Positions 22,475-31,786 of a DNA stretch of 31,786 bases are shown here, one piece after another. The DNA lies in the NCBI GenBank assembly GCA_000181795.3, contig CM012955.1, positions 182,965-214,750 of the forward strand. The letters are read 5' to 3'. A program made the position numbers and the translations under genes. Each line of letters starts with the position of its first letter. Position 1 is the stretch's first letter. A model generated the notes under the pieces. The model saw only the letters and a program-made list of their open reading frames with translations, was not told where the DNA came from and did no database searches. The stretch comes from Trichinella spiralis. Taxonomy: Eukaryota; Nematoda; Enoplea; Trichinellida; Trichinellidae.

Positions 22475-24436
22475 TTGCCACCAGTAGCATTTGTCATTTG
22501 AGCGAACAAGCAAAAGAACTATAGTTTTTTTTATAAATGAAATTTTTACTTTATCAATAGCTTTTGTTATGTATTTAGCTCTTTTCTTTCAATACTACGC
22601 ACAAGTTGTGTTGTCTGTTAAGGAAGTGAACTGTGTTTTTCAAATTGAAAGAGCGAATTATTTGAAAATTTAAATACACGTCGAAATTCTTCATGATGAT
22701 TCATTATTTTGATTTAGAAAAAGCTTACTCAAAATAATACATATGATGTTTTCAAAGTTATGATGTGCTCTGTTTATACTACTCGTAAAATGTAATTGAA
22801 ATTTTTATTTAAAGATGTCTGTGACATTTTGAATGCTAAGCGTTTAATAATTACTTCATCCGGGTACAATGCTACTTGACGTAAAAGAAACAAGTCTGTT
22901 GTTGTATTTTAGCATGCACAAGAAATAGTGCTAATGCAACACTACTCATAAATGTTGAACAAAAGGTGACCCTTCAAATGATTATTTAGTTGAAAACAGA
23001 ACTATCCAAACAAACGTCACACAGTATTCAACACTGTCAATGACAACAATATAATTTCTTTATTTGGAGATCAACGGCCATTTAATTAATACTGAATACA
23101 AATGAGTACACCGTTGAACACAATAAAAGCATCTCTGTTGATTAACAAACTGTCAACGTATTTTGCATTTTTGTTTTCATACAAATGGAACGGCAGCATG
23201 TCACATAGACGAACCATTGTGACGTCTGTGATCACAATTACTACTAAGCGCAAAACAACATTTTCATATTTCTGACTAATATTTCGTTACAAACAAAATG
23301 CATCAACTTTTTCAAATAATTTTCGTCATTCATCCAGTTTTATTAATCCAGTAATTAACTTTTTATTTAGAAAAATTACACGCTTTGATATCAAATCATG
23401 TGTATTTATTTACAAGCATGTGTCGCTTCTTCTTTTTTGAAAATCATATTTCAGAGAAAAAGTATTTGACATGCAAAAGCATACATGATATGCATAAGAC
23501 ATACATTATCGCAATAAAATATATATATATATATTCACATTTTCACGCATAACGCAAGAGCAATTAATGTCAACAATTGTTTTTTTTCAAACTGCTGTCA
23601 TTTTCCTGTTCATTTGTTTAAAGTGCATAAAAAATGATTTATTGATTTTTTTGCATTTTATATTTTTCATTTATTTATTTTTTGAATCAGTATACATCTG
23701 GGAAACAAATCAATAATAATACTACTTGCATGTATTTTTTAAAGTGAAAAAAAACAATAAAGCCATTTTACAGTTGAAATAGTTTTTATGACGAGATTTA
23801 ATTGAAAAAACAAGTCAAAACAATTTAACAAGATGAAAAAAATGTGATTTTTCATCACAGCAGAAATACAGTATGGGAACAATAAATTTTGCCAATTTAA
23901 ACTTCCCATGTATTATTTTTTTAAAAATATTCGCAGGAATAATAAAATTTATAATTTAATGAAGTATTTTAAAATTAATTAAAAATATTGAAAAGTCTTT
24001 ATAAAATTGGTACAACTTTGAATAATAAAAGTGATGGAACTTTATTTTCATTTATTTACAGAATCTGTCAGCAATTGTGTGCGAAACTCATTTTGAATGT
24101 TCAGAAATTTGCATTACGTGACCTCGATTTCGATTGTTTTACAGAAAAGCTGTTTAATTATATTTTGGTAACAATTGAAGCTACTTTATAAATTAAATAC
24201 GAGAAATTTTCATTGTATAAAATGAAATTGTTTCATTTGATTCCTGAGCTCCTTTTAAATGTATGTTGAAATGAGTGCCCAATTTCATTTAGATCTCGCG
24301 AATTGTGGTTCATTGAATTGTAATTTTTTGCGTTTGACGACTCTATTCCGCGATTTTATCAATTTAAATCGTTTCTGCTTCTTTCAGGGACAAGATTCTG
24401 TTAGCAGTTTGGTTGAATAACTTTTTGAATTTTCAG
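22475..24436. other. Divergent spacer between MTSS1 and HINFP
   Basis: About 2 kb of AT-rich DNA between divergent genes, expected to hold both promoters. I see short AT-rich frames, a short (TA)n at about 23519-23533 and runs of T and A, but no convincing coding exon and no RNA gene. The last 30 bases form the pyrimidine-rich acceptor in front of HINFP. Confidence 0.5.
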
Positions 24437-24463
24437 AATTGCGTCTTTTGCTCGAAGTTCGAA

Positions 24464-26248
24464 ATGCCGATGCCCTGGATTGAAATTGATTTCGATGCGA
24501 AAGAGAGAACGTTGGTTTGTTCGGCTGAAGGTTGTGGTTTTGTTTCAAAAGATTTGGAGCCATTCATCGAACACGTTAGACTTCATGAACCAGTCATTGC
24601 GCGACGTGTGTATTCTTTTGTTTTTTTAAATATTTTTTAACAATAAATTATTTTAATAGCCGGCACTTTCAATTGCCCATTTGAAATCTGCAAGAAATCG
24701 TTCACAAGTATGGATACTTTTGTGTGCCATAAGAGCTTCCACTTGCATGAGATCAAAACGCTATCTGCCGGCTGGGAAGCTTTCGTTAATTATGTTAATA
24801 ACGATAGCCCCGATGTGGAATGGCAGTTGAGTTGTATGGGAACACGGCAGTATTTGTTCGATTTCGACGATTCACCGATAATTTGCAAATGGGATGAGTG
24901 TAAAGTGAGATTGATGACTAGATTTATTTTTGAACAATTATTTTTGTTAATGTTGATGAATATGAGAATCAAAAAAAAACACTTCAGAAAACTTTCCTTG
25001 ATTTTACCGACTATGCAGAGCACGTTGAGGAGCACGTGCATGACGGATTGCAAGTATATTCGCTTTATATTTGCAAGTGGGAAGGTACTGTTGTTGTTTT
25101 CTCAACTTTTGATTTGCATTAAAAATTGCTCGTTTTATTTATTGTTGAGTTTCAGGTTGTGATAAAGTAGTTAACGGAACGGGAAATATGAAGTACCATG
25201 TGAATTCACATATAAAATACAAGCCGTATTGTTGCCCAGGCTGCGGACAATTTTACGCTATACATTGCAATTTTAAAAAGCATCTGTTGAGCACAACTGC
25301 TAAAGGTATGCAATTTGAGTTTCGGGGTATAATTATTTTTTCAGTTTTGATGATTTAGAAAAAAATAAGTACCAATGCTCTCGATGTGGAAAATCGTTTC
25401 CCCATCATTGTTTGTTGCGCGAACATTTTTACAGGCACGGTAAGTTGACGACCGTCTGCTGGACAAATTGTACAGAACAAAAAAGCAAACGCTGAAGTTG
25501 AATTTTAAAATTTCAATTTCTCGCGTGTACCTTTTATATTTCATTTCATTATAAAAGTAGATGTTGTATTTTTATCTTTTCGCTTTTTGCATTTTCAGTG
25601 TTAGCCGTAACTTGTGATATATGTGGCTTGATGTTGCATTCTTCGTGGAATTTGGAAGCTCACAAGGCCCGCATGCACCAAACACTGATGAGACATTTTT
25701 CTTGCCCTGAGTGCAAAAAACTGTAACTATAGATTTGATGAAGTGTTTGATATTTTTGAATGAAATTTATTTTGCTTATTTTTTCTTCAGATTTAAACAG
25801 GAAGGCGATCTGAAAGAACACATGGTTGTGCACAGTGGCAATTATCCGCACAGTTGTGACCAGTGTGGTAACAAGTTCAAACGCAAAAGTGAACTGAACA
25901 AACACTTGGAAATGCATCAGGTATGTGATGAATGAGAAGTGTCTGAAATGGGGTTTCAGCAAAGGGGAAATTTCAGAAAAGAAAGTACATCTGCTATTTC
26001 TGTCCTGCTGAATATAAGCGATCGTACATGTTGTCACGACATTTGAAACATTTCCACAGCGTGAAACCTGATCGTGGACGAGGCAAATTCACGTAAGCGA
26101 TTTCTGAAAGATGATCAATTTGGTAAATGTTTTTAATTTGGATAAATTTTTATGCTTTTTTTAAAGTTTTATTCGCTTGGATGATGAAGGCGTGTATGGC
26201 ATGCAGTTGGACGATGTAGTATTCGATACAGAGAACCAGGAAGAATAA
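24464..26248 (+). CDS. HINFP: Histone H4 gene transcription factor HINFP (C2H2 zinc fingers)
   Basis: Nuclear C2H2 factor that in vertebrates activates histone H4 genes at the G1/S transition. Nine exons keep the frame: 24464-24605, 24660-24904, 24988-25084, 25156-25305, 25359-25439, 25599-25722, 25791-25920, 25977-26092, 26167-26248, for 388 residues against 517 in human. Ten fingers are collinear with human, from CSAEGCGFVSKDLEPFIEH to CYFCPAEYKRSYMLSRHLKH; the fifth (CPGCGQFYAIHCNFKKH) lacks the usual last His, as in human HINFP. The specific mark is the tail after the last finger: GKFTFIRLDDEGVYGMQLDDV matches human [22 protein letters not shown]. The start follows an acceptor at 24436 (TTTTCAG). 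The acceptor at 25358 (GATGATTTAG) was preferred to one 14 bases upstream because only it keeps the frame. The shorter length comes mainly from loss of the human C-terminal region. Confidence 0.9.
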
Positions 26249-26434
26249 TTTGCAATATTTTGCACTGATATAATTATTACTTAATTTCAAGCGTTCACCC
26301 ACAGCTTTGGTCACTGATAATTATGACATAAATATTATTTATATATTATTACATTTGTACCTGCTTTTCTTTTTTTATTACTTACAGTTACTTTATAAAG
26401 AGAATATTGCAGCCGCATGAGTAGAGACAATATG

Positions 26435-26457
26435 AATAAATTGAATACGAAAATAAA
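26435..26457 (+). promoter_or_regulatory. Two AATAAA polyadenylation signals of HINFP
   Basis: Plus-strand AATAAA hexamers at 26435-26440 and 26452-26457 lie about 190-205 bases past the HINFP stop codon, a usual distance for a short 3' UTR. Confidence 0.6.
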
Positions 26458-26920
26458 GCAGATTTATTTCACCGATTGAACTGATGATTGATGGTGATAA
26501 TACGACAGAGAATTTGCACATGCTGCTGCATACACACAATCAAAAAATTAGAAGCATGTATTATTAGTAGTAGTAGAAATGAAAGTGGTGAAAAAATGAA
26601 AGAAACCTTGCGCACATGGTGGAAGACTGGCATTTGGGACAAAAAAAAACAAAAGAACATCTCCTACCGATCACATATACTTACATATATTGGATTTGAA
26701 ACACAAATACACAACAGAACTGTTTGAACTATACTGCATCCAAAATCAGCAACATCATCAGATGCTAATTACTTGATAGATGTACAATCAGAGTGTGAAG
26801 TTGGCTTCAAAAATAGAAAAGCATCACAATGAACGAAAAACGCTAACTTTGCAAATGTGAAGTTGTTATTCTTCATCTGCTTGAACACGCTGCAGTCGAA
26901 CTAAAAACAGAATGTTGAAC

Positions 26921-26943
26921 AATCAATCAATCAATCAATCAAT
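26921..26943. repeat. Short tandem AATC repeat
   Basis: Nearly six tandem AATC units just beyond the tropomodulin polyadenylation signal. Confidence 0.9.
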
Positions 26944-26947
26944 GGAC

Positions 26948-26953
26948 TTTATT
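26948..26953 (-). promoter_or_regulatory. AATAAA polyadenylation signal of tropomodulin
   Basis: Minus-strand AATAAA at 26953-26948, about 40 bases past the tropomodulin stop (TAG at 26994-26992), which implies a very short 3' UTR. Confidence 0.65.
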
Positions 26954-26991
26954 GCACAATCAATTTAATTTAAATAATTATCCGCCGTCAA

Positions 26992-29900
26992 CTAACGTCG
27001 TTCGTAGTTCTTCTCAATCGCGTACGATACACGATACCGAGCGTCCATCGACTGGAAACTTATTCCAACCCTCAGCAATGAGTCGTTCTCTTCAACAATA
27101 CGAGCCAATTCCATTTCGACTTTGTTTCCCAGCACGGCTGCTCTCTGTGTTCAAAACAAACAAATTTTCTCACACAATTCATTTTCAAATATTTCCATTT
27201 TACCTGATTTTCCACGTGAATCTCGACCAAGCACTGCTGTTTCAAAGTTGCTTGCAACAGAGCAATCAAAAACTCGCCGGTCAAAAAGTTCGATTCGACG
27301 TTAAGATTTTTCAAACTTTTCGACATTTCCAACAGTTCGATCAATCCCTGAAAAAAGAAATCAATCTCATGCATGGAAATTATAGCAGAATGTTTGAATA
27401 ATAATAATTATTATTATTATTATTTTTTTTTTACATGCGCGTCAGCGTCGGAGAGAGCGGTGTTGGCGAGAAAGAAGTTTTCCAAATGTGTACTACATTT
27501 TGCTGCTTCTATTAATTTTTTCACATTTTCTCGAGAAATAGTCTAAATCAATAATAATAATAAGTAATTGTATTTTTAACTGTTTTAGTTTTCAAAAATG
27601 AAAATTCTTTTTTTTTACTTTCATATTGTTGATGTTCACTTCGGTCAAAGAAGGATCATTTTCATTCAAACGTCGTATACAATCCAGAACGTCAGTATTG
27701 TTTGCCGGCTCGTCGGGTACAAATTTCAACGGTGTCGATTTGACAACGGCTGAAAATTTCCACACAGAAAGTTACAGTAATCATCATCAAAACAAAAAAT
27801 AACAACAACTATCCGACAGTACACAATTGTCAACTGCCGTATCATCATGCTCATCAGAAATAAAAAGCATACCACTGAAGCTGGAATTTTCTTCATCTTG
27901 AGATTTTCCTTTCACAACGTTGTGATATTGAGTTTGTGTAAGCATGCTGTGCATGCCGAGTATTCCTGCGTGAGCAAACCTTATATTGCATTGCGAAGAA
28001 AAAGAGAAAAAAAAGTACAGTATACAACAACACCAACCTGCCAAATCGACCAAATCATTTTCAGTAGCTTCGGACAAAGCAATTTCCACCTCGTCCATTT
28101 CCAACGCTTTCGCCAGATCAATACCAAAAGTTTCTTTCTTCTCTTCGACAACACTCGGCACGTACGCTTTGCCTAAAAATAAAATAAACAAATGTGCACG
28201 CTTATATAAAGAGTCCAAAATTGCAAGCAACTGCTCGTTGAAAGTAAAAATTCACATTTTATTTTCAATCACCTCGCTTTACGCCCTGCTTGAAAGGAAC
28301 TTTCTCTTCCCAGTCGGCTTCATTTTTCGCTTTCTCTTCTAAAAATTTCAACAATTCTTCCCGCCTGAAAGGTCCTGTCGGTGATTTCGTTGTCTGATCA
28401 CGACATCGTTGAGACGGTGGTAACAAGGAATTCTGTGATAAATAAGGCAAAAAAGAAATCATTGTTCACGGGATATTGATTTTTGTTTTCAATTATTCTT
28501 ATTTCGCTTCTTCTGATAAATAATACATACGTCAGGATCAACTTCACTGTTCAACTCTTCCAATTCTTCGGGTGTCAGCTTTGTCAGCAATGAATCAATA
28601 TCAATATCTTCATATTCGGATAAATCACGACCGTACAATTTCGTCGTTACACTGCCTTTACGATACGAGTAAACTTCTTGCGTTGTTGTAGTCATCGTTT
28701 TTCGATAGCTGAAAATTATTCATTCATATTTTTCAACCGTCTCAACCGACCATTACAGTAGACATTTTTGTCATGGAAAAAGAAAAGAAAAGAAAAAACA
28801 AAGAGAAACGAACGTTCATCATTCAAATTGCCAAAGCTTATATGAACATTTTGATAACTGTAAAAACACGCGCACTTGAACCAATTGGCTGAACAGAATA
28901 TATCATCGTCAGATGAAAACCAAGCGGTGCAAAAATGAAAAAAAAAACAACCTTTTATTCGGATAATTTCATCATTTTTAGCAGAATCCAAACAATTAAA
29001 TAAATTCCAAAACTTAAATCAATTTCCCATCGATAAAAACCAAGTAAACTGCTAAAAATATTAATATATCGTCTGTTGTGATGTGAGTAAGAGAAAAAAA
29101 CAATGTTTTTGAAATGAGACCTTTAAACTAATATCTGTGCACAAGAAGAAGAATGCGCATTTCTGAACGTTGACAACGACAAGATTGAAAATGTCAAAAA
29201 TTTGAAACGTAAAATGCTAATTGAAAATAATATTAAAGCAAATATTTCAATCATTTGACTAACGTTGTGAAGATGATGAAGAAAATTACAGAGAAAATAA
29301 AAATCGAAAAAGCATTCCATTACCTGGATTCAGTATATGAACCGATCATTTTGGAAAAATAATTACAAGTGCAAAAAGAAGAGTCGGTGAAAATTACAAA
29401 ATCAACGTCAACTAATGATGCTGATTTGATTCGATTCGATTCGACTAGCTCTATATGCAAACGTTGGAAAGCAGTTTCAAATGGTGCAAGTGTATGCGGT
29501 GAGCAGAGTAAAAGCAGAAGCAAAAAGCAAATAAATCCAGACAACCAACGAGCTTGGAAGATCAGAAATGTCAGTTGGTGGAAATATTAAGCTGGCACGA
29601 ATGGAAAGAGTTGCAAACAACGCGCAGTTGTTAATCGACAAGCCCAACTGCAAAGCGTTCATTCAAAATGGCTACAATCTCGACTGATAGCACAGCTTGG
29701 CAGCTATGAAATTCAGTCCGACCGAACGATGCATTCGATAAATGAAAAAAAAGAAATTCAATCACAAATGACGCATGCTTGCCTCTGCTTTGACGACAGG
29801 TTTGGAGACATCTTATTATTCTAATTTTTTCCCATTATTAAACTTTCTTCCGATTCTCGTTACAATCAATAATAAATGTAGCTCACCGTACAGTACTTCA

Positions 29901-30473
29901 TACTGTTCATCGTCGGACACAAACAGTTCAATTCACGTTCGTCAATAGCTTGTTTACCTTGCCAGAATTACCAGTTTCATCGTCAATAATAAATGCATTG
30001 CATGCAATTTTTCGTTTCTCTCGGTAAACGTAAATTCAACATCTTCATTATTAAGTGCTCTTTTCAAGCAAGTTGAATTATTTAAAAAACCATTTCGTTA
30101 AATTATCAACCTTTGTGCTGTGCAAAAATGCAGTCCTCTAAGAGCTGTTTGCACTCGAAAAGCAAGTTCTAGAAAACGCTATACTACTACCTCAGACGAA
30201 CAGAATGTTCAGCTTTGCTGATGTATATGCGTATACATCACGGACTGATCGTGAGAAAATCATTTTCGAATTTCAACATATCATCTGCCGTGTAAAGTGA
30301 AAATGAATAAAATTTAAACAAATCGATCGATACGAATTGAAGAAGAAAAATCAGTACAACACCAAGCACAAATTTACGAAAGCTTACGACGATAAACAAA
30401 CAGAACAATGGGAAAAATTCCATGGGAAAAAACATTCAGCTTACCTTTCGCCTTCACTTTTTTCTACTGCCAT
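26992..30473 (-). CDS. TMOD1: Tropomodulin (actin pointed-end capping protein)
   Basis: Caps the slow-growing end of tropomyosin-coated actin filaments. Eight core exons keep the frame: 28707-28531 (internal Met at 28695), 28432-28273, 28172-28038, 27965-27873, 27749-27619, 27542-27435, 27347-27204, 27144-26992. From 28695 this gives 362 residues, against 359 for human TMOD1. YEDIDIDSLLTKLTPEELEEL matches the N-terminal tropomyosin/actin-binding helix. TTKSPTGPFRREELL, KRGKAYVP, LAGILGMHSML and NENDPSLTEVNINNM follow. LKNLNVESNFLTG and LGNKVEMELARIVEENDSLL belong to the leucine-rich-repeat capping domain. The 13 bases between the acceptor and the Met at 28695 are open in frame. A first exon at 30473-30445 (MAVEKSEGE) or at 29349-29324 (MIGSYTES) therefore joins in phase and gives 376 or 375 residues. 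The family is certain; which vertebrate paralogue it matches cannot be said. Confidence 0.92.
28709..29323 (-). other. Tropomodulin 5' intron, proximal part
   Basis: AT-rich sequence between the core exon acceptor (28709-28708, TTTTCAG) and the proximal candidate first exon. A frame near 28930-28991 reads with some coding character but begins with TTG and ends in a phase that does not fit the next exon. I see no other element. Confidence 0.5.
29324..29349 (-). CDS. TMOD1: Proximal candidate first exon of tropomodulin
   Basis: ATG at 29349, eight codons (MIGSYTES) and two bases, then CCAG|GTAATGG. The phase (two leftover bases, AG) matches the acceptor at 28708 exactly, giving Ser-Tyr-Arg-Lys-Thr-Met before the core protein. 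The promoter would lie between 29350 and 30444. Confidence 0.5.
29350..30444 (-). other. Tropomodulin 5' region between the two candidate first exons
   Basis: About 1.1 kb of AT-rich sequence, intron for the distal transcript and probable promoter for the proximal one. No supported coding exon, RNA gene or repeat family. Short open frames around 29370-29660 look like chance. Confidence 0.45.
30445..30473 (-). CDS. TMOD1: Distal candidate first exon of tropomodulin
   Basis: ATG at 30473, nine codons (MAVEKSEGE) and two bases, then AAAG|GTAAGC, a good donor. The phase again matches the acceptor at 28708. It shares no sequence with the proximal first exon, so each would give its own short N-terminus. 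Confidence 0.55.
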
Positions 30474-31632
30474 GTTATTTCTTGATTTTGCGGCGAAATT
30501 TTAAATTTTCAAAAAAAAGGAAAAAAAACAAATAGCCGGCGAATCGGTTGGCTAAAAGCGACCACAATCAATCAAACGAAAGAGGAAAAAGCCTGTTTGG
30601 AACGTCAGCTGAAATTTGCAGAAAAACTGACAGTTCACCGCCGTTTGTGAAAAATTAACTTCGCAACAAGCAAGCAAAAAACAAAAATGAAATTGCTATT
30701 ATCGATCGATTGGGCATCGACAACTGGCGACAACAACGAACAGATGCAGATTATTATTTTAAAATTAATTTCAACGACGAATATATTTACCTCTTTTTGA
30801 AAAAATGTGTTTCTTATTCGGTTTTAGGAAAAATGATCTACACAACTGCCTTCGAGACTGTGCGCAAGGTTATTTATATACGTCGAAGCAGGTCATATAT
30901 GGATTACAGTATGTGCAACAGTCTGTCAAGTCTGAACATTTCACTAACTTACACGTGTATTATTGCATTTTGCTTGTGAATATAGTAGAAATAAAATGTT
31001 AATTTAATTTATTAATTATTTCATAGCTATTCAATGCCCAAAACATTGGATTGAAATCATGAGAAAAAGCAATGATGGAATAAAATGACCGTTTGCTCGT
31101 TGTTTCAGAATTAGGATATTTAAAAAATGAACCGTTATTTGTTAATAAATAAATCCTGATTTTTTTTTCATTTAGCAATGCATCTGCTTGTTTGTATTTT
31201 ACGATGATATCGATTAATAATTCGACAGTATTTCAGCAAAGAAATTCAAGTTCAAATGCAACACATTGTAAGCGTAGGGTTTTGCTTTCATAAAGAATAT
31301 TTTGCTGTTGTTAAGCTTTATGTAATTTATTGTATTATTAATTTTTTAGTTCAGTTTACATTCTTTCAAATCCTTTATTTTTCAATTTATTTTGCAATTG
31401 AACTGTTTGATCGCTCACAATTAACCGTTCCATTCTTGAAGATTTTTGCACTTTTCTATTGATTTTTATCAGCAGCAACAAGTTTGAGTAGGACAAATAA
31501 ATGTGAATTCAAGCAAAATTTTTTCACGATCTATAACTGATGCCCGTAACAAAGCTGTTCTTTCATACTGATAATGTTTTGCTGTGAATATCAGCTTATT
31601 TTAATAAATTAGCTGACATGTTGTTAGTTTCA
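30474..31632. other. AT-rich stretch beyond tropomodulin without a convincing gene
   Basis: Upstream flank of the distal tropomodulin exon. A plus-strand frame at 30710-30979 and a possible exon after the acceptor at 30827 were tested; they lack a usable upstream donor or a consistent chain. The 200 bases next to 30473 should contain the distal tropomodulin promoter. Confidence 0.45.
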
Positions 31633-31645
31633 GTTATAGGCTAGC

Positions 31646-31762
31646 ATGTCCGGTTTGGTACTACTCGGTCCCGCTTTTCTCTCATTGGTCTTTACCCACG
31701 CTATTTTATTGGATCGTCAAATCTTAATCACAACTGAAGAGTTTGAATCAATGAGCAATTAG
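31646..31762 (+). CDS. Short hydrophobic-leader frame after a splice-like acceptor
   Basis: A 38-codon frame starts with MSGLVLLGPAFLSLVFTHAI, a hydrophobic stretch like a signal peptide or membrane anchor, and ends in a TAG at 31760-31762. A TTTCAG acceptor ends at 31632, thirteen bases before the ATG, the same arrangement as at the starts of HINFP and MTSS1. It could be a tiny secreted peptide, the first exon of a gene leaving the window, or chance. I recognise no family. Confidence 0.25.
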   Translation: MSGLVLLGPAFLSLVFTHAILLDRQILITTEEFESMSN

Positions 31763-31786
31763 ACAAAGAAAACCATACGACAAAGA

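Larger units (their letters stand above)
26249..26991. other. Convergent spacer between HINFP and tropomodulin
   Basis: About 740 bases between two 3' ends. It holds polyadenylation signals for both genes and a tandem AATC repeat, and otherwise AT-rich sequence with no supported gene. Confidence 0.6.

Noticed and set aside
23988-24191. 67-codon plus-strand frame upstream of HINFP
   Set aside because: No domain, AT-rich composition, and no donor that would link it in frame to the HINFP exon at 24437.
28930-28991. Third candidate first exon of tropomodulin (DSAKNDEIIRIK)
   Set aside because: It begins with TTG rather than ATG, and its donor phase does not match the acceptor at 28708.
30828-30890. 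Possible plus-strand exon after an acceptor at 30827 (KNDLHNCLRDCAQGYLYTSKQ)
   Set aside because: The only upstream start (30687) has no donor at a workable distance, and no following exon is evident.

Overview
The window is nuclear DNA of a small-genome animal. It is AT-rich and carries five spliced or splice-fed protein genes with human-like orthologues. Introns are mostly 50-160 bp with TTTCAG-type 3' splice sites, and several start codons lie 5-30 bases after such an acceptor, which fits spliced-leader trans-splicing. A nematode-like or other small ecdysozoan genome is my best guess; the species cannot be fixed from this sequence. I see no bacterial gene, rRNA, tRNA, CRISPR array or recognisable retroviral element.

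Layout, left to right. 1-2394: AT-rich, no convincing gene, with one TTAA-flanked sequence like the end of a piggyBac-type DNA element. 2395-7728 (-): an intronless, GC-rich gene for the catalytic alpha subunit of RalGAP. 7737-10113: AT-rich divergent spacer. 10114-12034 (+): nine-exon gene for the mitochondrial NAD-dependent isocitrate dehydrogenase alpha subunit (IDH3A). 12035-14107: convergent spacer with microsatellites. 14108-22036 (-): MTSS1/MIM, an I-BAR membrane-bending protein, with 11 common coding exons and two phase-compatible alternative 3' ends. 22475-24436: divergent spacer. 24464-26248 (+): nine-exon HINFP, the histone H4 gene transcription factor, with ten collinear C2H2 fingers. 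26249-26991: short convergent spacer with polyadenylation signals for both neighbours. 26992-30473 (-): tropomodulin, with eight core exons and two candidate alternative first exons. 30474-31786: no convincing gene, apart from a short signal-peptide-like frame at 31646-31762.

The genes do not form one pathway. MTSS1 and tropomodulin both act on the actin cytoskeleton (membrane curvature, and pointed-end capping). RalGAP-alpha switches off Ral GTPases, IDH3A is a TCA-cycle enzyme, and HINFP is a cell-cycle transcription factor. They alternate in strand (-,+,-,+,-), giving two divergent and two convergent pairs.

I assembled the exon models by hand, from splice sites, reading-frame phase and remembered human orthologues. 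Every coding junction given for IDH3A (10114 onward), MTSS1, HINFP and tropomodulin keeps the frame. No previously undescribed system is evident. The most unusual points are the intronless GC-rich RalGAP gene with an acidic insert inside its GAP domain, the alternative ends of MTSS1 and tropomodulin, and a cluster of TCGCGCCAA motifs in the long MTSS1 intron.
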